From: Conidiobolus incongruus B7586
Taxonomy: Eukaryota; Entomophthoromycota; Entomophthoromycetes; Entomophthorales; Conidiobolaceae
NCBI GenBank assembly: GCA_000697335.1
Contig: JNEM01012597.1
Span: 1-10,069, forward strand
Direction: 5' to 3'
DNA: 10,069 nt
In this document: positions 1 through 8,940 of the stretch, piece after piece
Numbering within the stretch: the stretch's first letter is position 1
Layout: each line of letters opens with the position of its first letter
Translations under genes and position numbers: made by a program
The notes under the pieces: generated by a model
Database searches by the model: none
What the model was told of the DNA's origin: nothing
What the model saw: only the letters and a program-made list of their open reading frames with translations

Positions 1-148
1 AATCTATAATTTAATATAAATTAAATTATTTATAAGATAAAATTATTAATTATTAAATTAATAAAATTATATAAAAATTATAATAATAATAATTTAATAT
101 ATTATTAAATTATAACCAAAAATTAAATGAAGCTAATAATAATTTTTA
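1..148. other. AT-rich flank without recognisable genes
   Basis: This stretch is nearly pure A and T with short homopolymer and AAT/TAA runs. No reading frame, RNA gene or repeat related to the elements further in could be recognised. It is probably the left flank of Tc1/mariner copy A, whose TA target duplication begins at 149. Confidence 0.6.
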
Positions 149-150
149 TA

Positions 151-208
151 CACTAACCTGCAAAAATAAGTTATAAAATCAAAAATATATATATTTTAAT
201 TAATAACT
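151..208 (+). repeat. Left terminal inverted repeat, Tc1/mariner copy A
   Basis: This 58-bp repeat begins CACTAACCTGCAAAA and matches the reverse complement of 1665-1722 at about 49 of 58 positions. Most mismatches are C/T or G/A. It abuts the TA at 149-150. In this family the terminal repeat would carry the transposase binding site and the cleavage end. Confidence 0.9.
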
Positions 209-321
209 AAAACAATTGTATAAATTAGATTACTTGAAACTATAATATATAATTGAGGTATATTATTTAATAATAGATAAATATATTTAGATATATTTAG
301 TAAACTATTAGCAAAAATATT

Positions 322-367
322 AACCCTTAATATTTAACCAAGGTGAGTTATAAATTTGCAGGTTTTT
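322..367 (+). repeat. Left internal inverted repeat, copy A
   Basis: This 46-bp tract contains GGTGAGTTATAAATTTGCAG. It is the inverted partner of 1508-1554, lying 171 bp in from the left end; the partner lies about 169 bp in from the right end. Its core GTGAGTTATAAA resembles GTGAGTCATAAA of the terminal repeat in the same orientation. This suggests a second transposase-binding site, as in IR/DR elements. Confidence 0.75.
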
Positions 368-476
368 GAGATAAGGGGATATATTTAACAATATATAACC
401 ATATCTTTTTTCTCTCTTTGTTATTATTTTATATAATATTTTACAGATATACTAAATTTTTTTTATTAGTATCATT

Positions 477-1493
477 ATACCTAAATCCCTCTCTAAAAAA
501 ATCCACTTGTATATTAATCAACTTTATAAAGAAGGTAAATCAACTTGTGATATTGCTAGAATTACTAGTGTTAGCTAGTTTACTATAGTTAAAGCTGTTA
601 AGAATAGCAATAAAGAAACATTTAAACTTAAACTTAAGTGTGCTAAGATTATAGATGAATATGATGAGAAGTATATCTATAGGTTGGTTAGTACAGGTAA
701 ATATAGTATTGCTGTAGAAATAAAGCAGGAACTGTGAGACTATATAAGAATATTAGTTAGCACTAATATTATTATATGTGCTTTATGTTAACATAGATAC
801 CACTTACACTTTAAGAAAAAACACCCCCAACTAAAAAAATCCTACTGTAAAGCTAGGTGGGAGTTTAAATGTTGCTACTAATATTAAACTAAAACTAATT
901 AGAGTAAGGTTATTTAGTCTAATGAAATAAAAATATACCTTAGTAGATCTAATAAAAAAGCTAGATACTTCAGAAAAGATGTAGAATTACTTTATAACCA
1001 TTATGTTAATTTTACCTAAAAGTATAGTGATGGGTTAATTATTGTTTAGGGATATATGTTGTCTTTAGGTGTAAGGTATTTTTGTAAAGTTAATAAGGGA
1101 ATTAATATTGAGATGTATTAAAGTATTTTGAATAATGAATTGAAAAAAACCATTGAATAATATAGGTTAAATAAATCTGATGTTATTTTCCAGTAAGATA
1201 ATGCCTCTTGCTATACTACAGCTTTTATTACCAAATAGCTTAAAAATAACAAGATAACAGTTATGAAGTGGCTTCTTCAATTTCCTAACTTTAATCTAAT
1301 TGAACACCTTTGGGATCAGTTAAAAAAAGCTATTAAAGCTTTCCCCCTAGCAAAAAATTTAGATCAACTTTAAAAATATGTTCAAGAAGTATAGAGCAAG
1401 ATTAACCTTTTTTAGTGTAAGAAGTTAGTTGATTCTATACCCCACAGACTTAAAGAAGTTAGAAAAGCTAAAGGTAGATACACTAAGTTTTAA
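477..1493 (+). pseudogene. Tc1-type DD34E transposase, copy A (inactivated)
   Basis: One uninterrupted frame of 338 codons, the usual length for Tc1 transposases, is readable if in-frame stops are passed over. It starts at a codon now reading ATA, followed by PKSLSKK, conserved in copy B and preceded by a stop at 453; I infer it was ATG. Residues 11-41 (LYINQLYKEGKSTCDIARI and onward) look like the N-terminal helix-turn-helix DNA-binding domain. The catalytic triad maps to codon 149 (first Asp, now AAT, Asn, at 921-923), Asp241 in DNASCYTT (1197-1199) and Glu276 in FPNFNLIEHLW (1302-1304), giving 34 residues between the last two. VxGYM around residue 190 matches the WG motif of the family. 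About 16 internal stops (TAG, TAA, one TGA) fall where Gln, Trp or Arg is expected. It formerly cut and pasted the element in the nucleus; it is now dead. Confidence 0.93.
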
Positions 1494-1507
1494 TTTTTTT
1501 TATCACC

Positions 1508-1554
1508 AAAAACCTACAAATTTATAACTCACCTTAGGTAAAATTTAAGGGTTT
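1508..1554 (-). repeat. Right internal inverted repeat, copy A
   Basis: This tract contains ACCTACAAATTTATAACTCA and is the reverse-complement partner of 322-367. It begins just after the transposase stop at 1491-1493. Its equal distance from the element end on both sides argues that it is part of the element's end structure and not a chance repeat. Confidence 0.75.
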
Positions 1555-1664
1555 ATATTTTAACCAATTAATAACTAAATATCATCATTTAATGATATAT
1601 ATAACTAATAAATATAATAGATTTTAATTATTTAATTTAGGTTTATTTCATTAAATATTAATCA

Positions 1665-1722
1665 AGTTATTAGTAAAAATATATGTGTTTTTGATTTTAT
1701 GACTCACTTTTGTGGGTTAGTG
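1665..1722 (-). repeat. Right terminal inverted repeat, Tc1/mariner copy A
   Basis: This 58-bp repeat ends GGGTTAGTG directly before the TA at 1723-1724. It retains GACTCACTTTTG where the left repeat has the A-rich form, so the right end is the less mutated of the two. Confidence 0.9.
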
Positions 1723-1724
1723 TA

Positions 1725-2323
1725 TAATTTATTATTAAAATATAAAATAATATATTGTATTAAATATAAATTTATAATAAATATATATATATATATACTT
1801 GTTACTTTAATATTATTTAAAAATAAATTAATTTATATTAAGTTTGCAATTTTTTTAAAAAACAATTTATTATTTTTGATTTAATTCAAAAATTTATATT
1901 TATATCTTTTAAATTATTAATAAATATCTTTGTTTTTAAATAATAATAATATTTTATAATTAGAAATAAATATATATTTTGATATATAATATTTCAAATA
2001 ATAATATATTATTAATTTAATAATTTTTTTTATTATTAAAAACTTTTCATTATATTTATGACATTTTTTTAATTTTTAAAGAATATTTTTTTAATTAGAA
2101 TTGAAATTTAACTTTTTATAAATTAATTAAGCTTTTTTGTAAAAATTATTTTTCATATAAGTTAAAATTAAAAGATTATATTAAATCTGATAATTCTTTT
2201 TATTTATTTTAAATTAAAACTTTCTTTATTATTTTAAAATTAGTTTTTTTATAATTATCATATAAAGTAATAAATTTTCTTGAATTATATTAATAATATT
2301 AATTGAGAATAGTTTTATTTAAA
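1725..2323. other. AT-rich spacer between the two Tc1/mariner copies, no gene seen
   Basis: About 600 bp of A+T-rich DNA lies between copy A and the AAAAC target duplication of the solo LTR. It holds homopolymer runs of T and A and an AT dinucleotide run at 1781-1797. I see no conserved protein motif on either strand and no similarity to the neighbouring elements. A 61-codon open frame from 1699 begins inside the terminal repeat of copy A and continues into low-complexity Ile/Tyr/Leu/Lys codons, so it is not called as a gene. The tract may be an older repeat eroded beyond recognition. Confidence 0.6.
1781..1797. repeat. AT dinucleotide microsatellite
   Basis: About eight and a half uninterrupted AT units. 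It is the longest simple dinucleotide run I noticed in the window, and it has no apparent relation to the element ends. Confidence 0.8.
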
Positions 2324-2328
2324 AAAAC
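2324..2328. repeat. Target duplication (left copy) of the minus-strand solo LTR
   Basis: AAAAC here is repeated exactly at 9981-9985. The two copies bracket the whole nest (2329-9980), and the LTR family duplicates 5 bp, as the younger plus-strand element shows with AATTA. The match holds the insertion history together, although a 5-bp match in AT-rich DNA is modest evidence alone. Confidence 0.72.
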
Positions 2329-2330
2329 TA

Positions 2331-2388
2331 CACTGACCTATAAAAGTAAGTTATAAAATCAAAAATATATATATTTTAATTAATGACT
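2331..2388 (+). repeat. Left terminal inverted repeat, Tc1/mariner copy B
   Basis: This 58-bp end repeat pairs with 3839-3896. It matches the corresponding end of copy A with only a few transitions, for example CTGACC for CTAACC. Confidence 0.9.
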
Positions 2389-2501
2389 AAAACAATTGTA
2401 TAAATTAGATTACTTGAAACTATAATATATAATTAAGGTATATTATTTAATAATAAATAAATATATTTAGATATATTTAGTAAACTATTAGCAAAAATAT
2501 T

Positions 2502-2547
2502 AACCCTTAATATTTAACTAAGATGAGTTATAAATTTGTGGGTTTTT
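2502..2547 (+). repeat. Left internal inverted repeat, copy B
   Basis: This tract (ATGAGTTATAAATTTGTGGG core) lies 171 bp from the left end and is inverted relative to 3683-3729. The spacing is the same as in copy A, so the four-site end structure belongs to the family and not to one insertion. Confidence 0.72.
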
Positions 2548-2656
2548 AAGATAAGGGGATATATTTAACAATATATAACCATATCTTTTTTCTCTCTTTG
2601 CTATTATTTTATATAATATTTTATAGATATACTAAATTTTTTTTATTAGTATCATT

Positions 2657-3667
2657 ATACCTAAATCCCTCTCTAAAAAAATCTACTTGTATATTAATTA
2701 ACTTTATAAAGAAGGTAAATCAACTTATGATATTGCTAGAATTACTAGTGTTAGTTAGTCTACTATAGTTAAGGTTGTTAAGAATAGCAATAAAGAAACA
2801 TTTAAACTTAAGTGTGTTAAAATTATAGATGAACATAATGAGAAGTATATCTATAGGTTGGTTAATACAAGCAAGTGTGGTACTACTGTAGAAATACAAC
2901 AGGAACTGTGAGACTATACAAGAATATTAGTTAGCACTGATACTATTATATGTGTTTTATATTAGCATGGATACCACTTACACTTTAAGAAAAAACACCC
3001 CCAACTAAAAAAATCCCATTATAAAATTAGGTAAGAGTTTAAATATTGCTATTGATGTTGAATTAAAACTAATTAGAGTAAGGTTATTTAGTTTAATAAA
3101 ACAAAAATATACTTTAGTAGATCTAATAGAAAAGCTAGATGCTTTAGAAAAGATGTAGAACTACTTTATAACTATTATGTTAATTCTACCCAAAAGTATA
3201 ATAATAGGTTAATAATTGTTTGGGGATATATGTTGTCTTTAGGTATAAAGTATCTTTGTAAAGTTAATAGGGGAATTAATACTGAGATGTACCAAAGTAT
3301 TCTAAACAATGAATTGAAAAAAACCATTAAATAATATAGGTTAAATAAATCTGATGTTATTTTCTAGTAAGATAATACCTCTTGTTATACTACAGCTTCT
3401 ACTACCAAATAGCTTAAAAATAATAAGATAATAGTTATGAAGTAGCCTCTTCAATTTCCTAACTTTAATCTAATTAAACACCTTTAGGATCAGTTAAAAA
3501 AAGTTATTAAAGCTTTCCCCCCAGTAGAAAATTTAGATCAACTTTAAGAATATGTTTAAGAAGCATAGAATAAGATTAACCCTTCTTAGTGTAAGAAGTT
3601 AGTTAATTCTATACCCTACAAACTTAAAGAAGTTAGAAAAGCTAAAGGTAGATACACTAGGTTTTAA
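2657..3667 (+). pseudogene. Tc1-type DD34E transposase, copy B (inactivated)
   Basis: The frame runs 336 codons plus stop without a frameshift, two codons shorter than copy A because one CTTAAA unit is absent. The start again reads ATA followed by PKSLSKK. The first catalytic position is Asn (AAT, 3095-3097), as in copy A, and the catalytic Glu is Lys here (AAA, 3476-3478), so two of the three metal-binding residues are lost. About 19 internal stops occur at expected Gln, Trp or Arg positions. Copy B keeps TGG in the VWGYM motif and CAA at two codons that are stops in copy A, so the copies were hit independently after they separated. The end sequence KGRYTRF and stop match copy A (KGRYTKF). 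Confidence 0.92.
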
Positions 3668-3682
3668 TTTTTTTTTATCACC

Positions 3683-3729
3683 AAAAACCTGTAAATTTAT
3701 GACTCACCTTAGGTAAAATTTAAGGGTTT
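3683..3729 (-). repeat. Right internal inverted repeat, copy B
   Basis: Inverted partner of 2502-2547, directly downstream of the transposase stop and about 168 bp from the right end of copy B. It keeps GACTCACCTTAGG, the less mutated form of the shared core. Confidence 0.72.
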
Positions 3730-3838
3730 ATATTTTAACCAATTAATAGCTAAATATCATCATTTAATAATATATATAACTAAAAATATAATAGATATTA
3801 ATTATTTAATTTAAGTTTATTTTATTAAATATTAATCA

Positions 3839-3896
3839 AGTTATTAGTAAAAATATAGGTGTTTTTGATTTTATAACTTACTTTTACAGGTTAGTG
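3839..3896 (-). repeat. Right terminal inverted repeat, Tc1/mariner copy B
   Basis: This 58-bp end repeat terminates GGTTAGTG immediately before TA at 3897-3898. It is the inverted partner of 2331-2388. Confidence 0.9.
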
Positions 3897-4221
3897 TATA
3901 AATATAGAGATAGTTAAACTAATATAATATAAAGGAAAACTTAATATAAAAGTAATATAGCATAAAATGTAGCAAGATAATATAGGATATAATATGCAAA
4001 TACAAACAAAGTTTAATTAAGCTTTAAACTGGGATAAGTCACTAATATATTAAGATTTATATTAGGTGGTTTTAATATACTATAAAATTAATATAATGTA
4101 ATTTTAATTTTAAAAATAAAATAAAAAATAAAAAATAATAAGAATTGAGAAAAAAAAACTTAGTTAATTAGATAATTCAATATTATTTATATAGTTAATT
4201 TGATAATAAAAATATAAATTA
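3897..4221 (-). mobile_element. Minus-strand solo LTR of a Ty3/gypsy-type element, main part
   Basis: Read on the minus strand, this tract matches the plus-strand LTRs at 4222-4612 and 9507-9904 along its length, for example through AGTTTAATTAAGCTTTAAAC at 4010-4029. It covers the LTR from about position 70 to its end. The missing first part lies beyond the younger element, at 9905-9980. The two parts, counting the AATTA duplication once, add up to about 396 bp, a full LTR. It is more diverged from the two plus-strand LTRs than they are from each other, so it looks older. It has no internal region and is flanked by AAAAC on both outer sides, as expected for a solo LTR left by LTR-LTR recombination. 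Confidence 0.88.
4217..4221. repeat. Target duplication (left copy) of the plus-strand chromovirus
   Basis: AATTA directly precedes the 5' LTR and is repeated exactly at 9905-9909 directly after the 3' LTR. Both copies lie inside the minus-strand solo LTR at the same LTR position, which fixes both element boundaries. Confidence 0.88.
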
Positions 4222-4612
4222 TGTTAAAATACTAGTTTTTTAAATTCTTATATATACTTTCATATAATTCAATTAATTATAAATTATATGATTAATTTAT
4301 ACTTTTATAACTAAATTAATTATATGAATAACATTGAATTATCTAATAAACTAGGTTTTTTTTTCAATACTTATTATTTCTTATCTTTTCTATTATTCCT
4401 AAGTTTGAGACTATATTCTATTAATATTATAATATATTATCACTACCTAATATAAATCTTAATATATTAGTAACTTATCTTAGTTTAAAGCTTAATTAAA
4501 CTTTATTTACATTTGTATGCTATAGCTATATTATAATATTATATTCTATGTCACACTATTTTTATATTAAGTTTTCCTCTATACTATATTGGTATTTACT
4601 ATTATACTTATA
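4222..4612 (+). repeat. 5' LTR of the chromovirus
   Basis: This 391-bp repeat is directly repeated at 9507-9904. It begins TGTTAAAA next to the AATTA duplication. The two LTRs align along their whole length with mainly C/T and G/A differences plus one T-rich tract that varies in length. An open frame of 65 codons from 4548 runs from the LTR into the leader and is low-complexity, not a gene. Confidence 0.9.
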
Positions 4613-4630
4613 TAGTAGCAACAATAAAAC
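4613..4630 (+). other. Candidate primer-binding site
   Basis: The 18 bases directly after the 5' LTR (TAGTAGCAACAATAAAAC) occupy the place where a tRNA primer would anneal to start minus-strand DNA synthesis. The position is well fixed by the LTR boundary. I could not assign a specific tRNA. Confidence 0.45.
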
Positions 4631-4639
4631 TACTAAAAA

Positions 4640-6580
4640 CCTATTAGAAATTAATAATTACCTATATCAAATCTATTTTATTGCTATTTTAAATTTCATT
4701 TATAACTTATTTTATTTTAATTTAATATTATACACTATATTATAACTAAAATAAAATACCCTTATAGTATTTTAATAATGATAGTAGCTTAATTACTAAG
4801 TGAATCTAAGACATTAATCTTTAAAAACTTACTACCCTCTAAGAAGCTTATATTAGACAACTTCTAGTTAAGAAAAACATAACTTAAAAAGCTTAAATCT
4901 AACAAACTAGTCACTTTACTATAATTAATATATTAATCTATTTTTTTAAAATTTTTAAAAACTCACTATTTATAATAGTTTTAAAAACCTCTATAAGCTT
5001 GAAAACTATCTTAAAAATATAAAGAATTATTTTAATTTAATTCCTGATAAAGATTTAAAAAATATCTTTAAATTAGCTATTTTTTTTAGAAAAACCTATT
5101 TACACTAAGTGGTTAACTTATTACAAGCTTAATCTTAAAAAATCTTTAAGAAGATAACTTACTACAAGAATACAAACCTTTAAATAGTTAGAAAAAGCTT
5201 TTAAAAAAGTATTACCTAAAAAATTAAGTTTAATTAACAAGAGAAAAGTTTTTTTAACTTAAATAAAGAATTTTTATAAGATAATTAATTAAGAAATTTA
5301 ATGAGATATGTTTAAATATATTAAATATCACTAAGGAAGAATAAATCCACAAGTTATTATAATGCTTTAACTATCAAATAAAACTCTAGTTAGTTAGCAG
5401 GGAATATTTTAATAATATATTTTTTTTAATATTTGTGATATAATAATTATGATTGATGATATCTTTTATTTTATAACTAAATTTTCCTACCCAAGAATTA
5501 ATCTTTTAAAATTTATTTTAACATACTTAAATCTTAAATGATAAATGTTTTTGCTTTAAAACTCTATGAGAAAACTTTTAGTAAAAAAGCTAAAACCTAT
5601 TTAAGAGTAAATAAAAGTTACTATTACTAAAAAATATAGGTTAATTATAAAGTTGATAAGTGTTTTTTTAAAAAGCAACATCTATCTAATTCTTAATAAT
5701 TTTAATTTACCAACTATAAATCAAACCTGAATAATATTAATATTACCTTAAAATTACTTCTTTTATAATTAATTAATAGATTTTAATTTAATCTACAAAA
5801 GTTCTAATAGACTAATGATTTTACAAATTAAATTATATAAATTAAAGAGATCTAACTAATTAAACTACTAGAAACTAGAAATATTCTAGTAATTAATCTA
5901 CTATATAATTCTTTATCTTTAATTATCAACTTATTACTTGTTTTAACTAGATATTTTATAGATATACCTGTTAATGTTTTAATTAACTTTAAGTTGTTTT
6001 AGTTTTATTATCTTTTCTTTTATTATTATAAAACTATCCCTACTTATTTAAAAAAACAGTTTAATAATTAAATATAATAATAATTTAATAGAACAAGCAT
6101 TTGATACTATATTTAAATATTTATTACTATTTTTTAACTACTTTCAATATATTAAATTTTTAGGTAATAACATTAGTTATAATTTTATATTAGGTTAAAA
6201 TTAGTTTAAATATTATAGTTTTCTATCTATAAATATAATTCTAAAAAGTTACAAATCTATTTTATTTATATTTTAAAAGAAATTAGTAGAATTAATATTA
6301 AAAAATTTATATTACCTTATTATAAAACTACTAAATATTTTACCTAATACCATCTTTATAATTGATCAAATAATTTTATTATTATAAACAAAAACTAATG
6401 TAAAAAACTAATTAAAAACTTTAATAATTTGTAAAGATATATATTTGTTTATTATTTATCTATTAGTATCTCATTTATTAATTTTAATAAAGTTATAACC
6501 AATTATTATTTCTTATATAATATAATAAGTTAATTTGTTAATATTTTTAAACTTGTAAGTAAATTACCTCTTAAATATAA
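4640..6580 (+). pseudogene. gag-like region and gag-pol junction of the chromovirus (decayed)
   Basis: By position this is the gag region followed by the protease. Lys- and Leu-rich helical-looking stretches with aromatic residues around 4880-5300 fit the capsid-type Gag domain of Ty3/gypsy elements, but the similarity is general. I could not place a zinc knuckle or the protease active site with confidence. The tract is broken by many stops. The assignment rests mainly on its place between the primer site and the reverse transcriptase. Confidence 0.5.
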
Positions 6581-6589
6581 TATTAAATA

Positions 6590-7410
6590 TAAAATCAAAT
6601 TTCTTTTAGGTATATAACTATACTTAAAGCTTACTTATTATTTATCACCTGAATATATTAAACTTTAAAAGAAGAAATCTAAAGATTACTTGAAAATAAA
6701 TATATCAAACCTTTTTCCTTATTTTAAAAATCTCCTATCTTCTTTATATAAAAGGTTAATGATGGTTAAAGATTATATATTAATAACTATATTTTAAACT
6801 TTAAAACTATTAAGGATAAAACTTTATTATTAAACCTATAAGATATTAGGGATAAATTACTTAAATCCACTATATTTATTAAATTAGATTTTAGAAATAA
6901 CTATTATAATATTAAAGTTGAAGAGAATTTTATTCTTTTAACTGCTTTTAATATTTTATTAAACTATTATAGATTTATTATTATAAATTTTAAATTATAT
7001 AATACCTCTGTAACTTTTACTTAATTTATCAATTCCCTTTTTAACTTTGTTTTTAATAACTTTATTATTACTTACCTTAATAATATTTTAATTTATTTAA
7101 AATCTAAAGAAGAATATATTTAATATGTAAATTAAATCTTACAAATTATTCAAGAATATAAATTACCTTTAAAGTTATTAAAATGTATTTTTAATACCTC
7201 TTCTGTTATTTTCTATAGTTATATTATTTCTTTTTAAGGAATTAGTATTAATTTAACTAAACTTAATAGTGTAAAAGCTTTTACTATACTTACAAATAAA
7301 GATTAACTTATGTTTATATTTAAATTATTAAATTATTTTAAAGATTTCATTGATTTTTTTATTGAACTTATAACTCCTCTAACTAATCTCTTGAGAAAAG
7401 ACATTTTTTT
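6590..7410 (+). pseudogene. Reverse transcriptase domain of the chromovirus (decayed)
   Basis: Short motifs identify the Ty3/gypsy reverse transcriptase, which copies element RNA into DNA in virus-like particles. YYLSPEYIKL (6636-6665) matches the Y-LSPEEL segment before the palm. IFIKLDF (6872-6892) matches the FxKLDL box that carries the first catalytic Asp. A YLxx-ILIY box at 7073-7096 is the YLDD region. A thumb-like stretch around 7110-7410 ends in LITPLTNLL, the common A-PLT-L motif before the RNase H domain. The order and spacing are as in chromoviruses. The region is broken by multiple stops. Confidence 0.88.
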
Positions 7411-7419
7411 TGAATAAAC

Positions 7420-7960
7420 CTTATTATACACTTTTTACATAAATGCTTTAATTTTCTATATCACCAATGCTTTATTTTATTTATTTTTGATCTTAAACTA
7501 CCTATTATTATTTTTACTAACTTTAATTCTTTTATAATTAGTAGATAGTTAACCTAATTTAAATTTAATTTATACTTTATTTTTTAATTATAAGATAAAA
7601 TAATAAATAAGGGAGAATAGGTTGAGTTTAACTTTATAAATATTATCTTAAAACTTATAACATTTTAGTTAAGAAAAATAAAACCAGCTGAATTAAAATA
7701 CCTAGTTTATAAATAAAAACTCTTTACTTTAGTAAATATAATTCAAAATCATTTATATTTCTTATAACTTTTTCTTAAAACTTATAGATTACAAATTAAT
7801 TATTTACTTAAACACTCAAAAGTATTTATTAAGAAGATAAACTAGATAGATTAAAATTATCTAAGTTTATTTTTTCCTTATCTAATATTTTTTAGGTTAA
7901 TAAAATTATGTTGTAGATATTTTGTTAAAAAATCTTATATACTTATTTTTTTATTCTAAT
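7420..7960 (+). pseudogene. RNase H domain of the chromovirus (decayed)
   Basis: This tract lies directly after the reverse transcriptase thumb, where Ty3/gypsy elements carry the RNase H that removes template RNA. A segment around 7500-7560 has the pattern of the first RNase H strand (hydrophobic run, then T-N-S and a small/aliphatic stretch). A Lys/Arg-rich stretch near 7790-7870 fits the tract before the integrase. The similarity is weaker than for the reverse transcriptase and the region is broken. Confidence 0.65.
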
Positions 7961-8189
7961 TACAAAAACCTAGTAGATATTAACATAATAATTATTAATA
8001 AAGGAAATAAAGAATTCATTAAATTACTTTAAAAAATAGTACTAAATAATAATTTCTTTATTTTAATTAAAAAAGAATTCTTTAAACTATTAGGAAACTA
8101 ATTAAAATATGTTAAAAGATTTAAAATCATTGATAACTTACTATATTATAATAATTATCTATATATCTTTAATATTCCTAAGATTTAAT

Positions 8190-8940
8190 AAATAATATTT
8201 GATGAGTATTATAACTTACTTGTTAGAAAACATTAAAACTAGTTAAAAATTGCTAAGAGAATTAAAAATAAAATATTACTAACTTTTTTTAATTAAATTA
8301 GTTTAGAAATATACTAATACCTATAATATATGCTAAAAAACTAAATATAATACCTAATTAAAATATAATAAACTTATTCCCTTATAAGTCTTTAATAAAA
8401 CTTAATAACAAATCTAACTTGATTTCATAGAAATTCTTAAATCAACAATTAATTATAGTAACTTACTAATTGTAATTGATTTATTCTTTAAATACATTTA
8501 TTTTATTCCTTGTTTTAAAACTTCTATAGTTAAAGATATTACAAAACTATTATTCTCTAATATTTTTACCTATTATAAAATTCCACAAACTATTATATTT
8601 GATAAAAATATGTAATTTAACCCTTAATTTTAAAAATTACTATCCTTTTCCCTCAAAATTATATCTAGCTATATTTACTACTAATCATCATTAAACCAAT
8701 AAATATATTGAAAAAACTATTAAAACTTTAAAACAAATAATTAAAGTTTATATTAACATTAATTAATTAAATTAAAATACTTATATCTATCAATTTTAAT
8801 ATTCATTCAATATTTTTATTAACAAATCAACAAGTTTTAACCTTTATTTCATCAATTATAATAAATATCCTAACTTAATAATTGCTTTAAAACTCTAAAT
8901 CAACTTATTTTTAGATATTATTGAATTTTAATCTAATATT
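8190..8940 (+). pseudogene. Integrase zinc-binding and catalytic core of the chromovirus (decayed)
   Basis: The integrase joins element DNA to host DNA. The HHCC-type zinc-binding region is expected at about 8200-8350. The catalytic core is recognisable from LDFIEIL at 8418-8438, which carries the first core Asp, through LLIVIDLFFKYIYFIPCF (near 8463-8516), the strand pattern following it, to TIIFDKN near 8592-8609 with the second core Asp. A stretch near 8680-8750 corresponds to the third acidic region. Spacing fits the retroviral-type DDE core. The region is broken by multiple stops. Confidence 0.85.

Larger units (their letters stand above)
151..1722 (+). mobile_element. Tc1/mariner DNA transposon, copy A (dead, full length)
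   Basis: This is a complete 1572-bp Tc1/mariner element flanked by the TA dinucleotide these elements duplicate (149-150 and 1723-1724). Its ends are 58-bp inverted repeats starting CACTAACC. A second inverted repeat pair lies about 170 bp inside each end. Between them is one transposase frame on the plus strand (477-1493) whose D-D-E spacing has 34 residues between the second Asp and the Glu, as in the Tc1 branch. The copy cannot make protein: the start codon reads ATA and about 16 in-frame stops interrupt it, although no frameshift is needed to read it end to end. A sister copy (2331-3896) in the same orientation differs mostly by C/T and G/A transitions, as expected for RIP. The boundaries rest on the repeats, the TA pair and the alignment of the two copies. 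Confidence 0.93.
2331..3896 (+). mobile_element. Tc1/mariner DNA transposon, copy B (dead, full length)
   Basis: This 1566-bp sister of copy A is in the same orientation, flanked by TA at 2329-2330 and 3897-3898. It starts CACTGACC and ends GGTTAGTG. The 6-bp length difference comes mainly from a CTTAAA unit present twice in copy A (near 625-636) and once here, plus two compensating single-base differences outside the coding region. The TA target coincides with the terminal dinucleotide of a minus-strand LTR: sequence from 3897 onward matches the reverse complement of the LTR end. Copy B therefore inserted into an LTR already in place. It has about 19 in-frame transposase stops, slightly more than copy A. 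Confidence 0.93.

Noticed and set aside
322-1554. Internal inverted repeats of copy A read as a second transposon nested inside a larger one
   Set aside because: The similarity extends past any clean TA boundary, the outer arms are symmetric (about 170 bp), and copy B has the identical arrangement at another site. One family with four end sites is simpler.
1699-1884. Open frame of 61 codons on the plus strand
   Set aside because: It begins inside the terminal inverted repeat of Tc1/mariner copy A, crosses the element boundary, and is low-complexity Ile/Tyr/Leu/Lys. It has no motif and is explained by AT-rich composition.
4233-4240. Alternative start of the 5' LTR at TAGTTT
   Set aside because: The alignment of the two LTRs extends further left. 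Starting at 4222 gives both a flanking purine tract at the 3' LTR and a perfect AATTA duplication, while 4233 gives neither.
3897-4612. Head-to-head LTRs as a palindrome or a structured regulatory element
   Set aside because: The inverted arrangement is fully explained by a plus-strand element inserting into an older minus-strand solo LTR, with the rest of that LTR found at 9905-9980.
4548-4745. Open frame of 65 codons on the plus strand
   Set aside because: It starts inside the 5' LTR and runs through the primer-site region. The corresponding 3' LTR has no similar frame and the composition is low-complexity.
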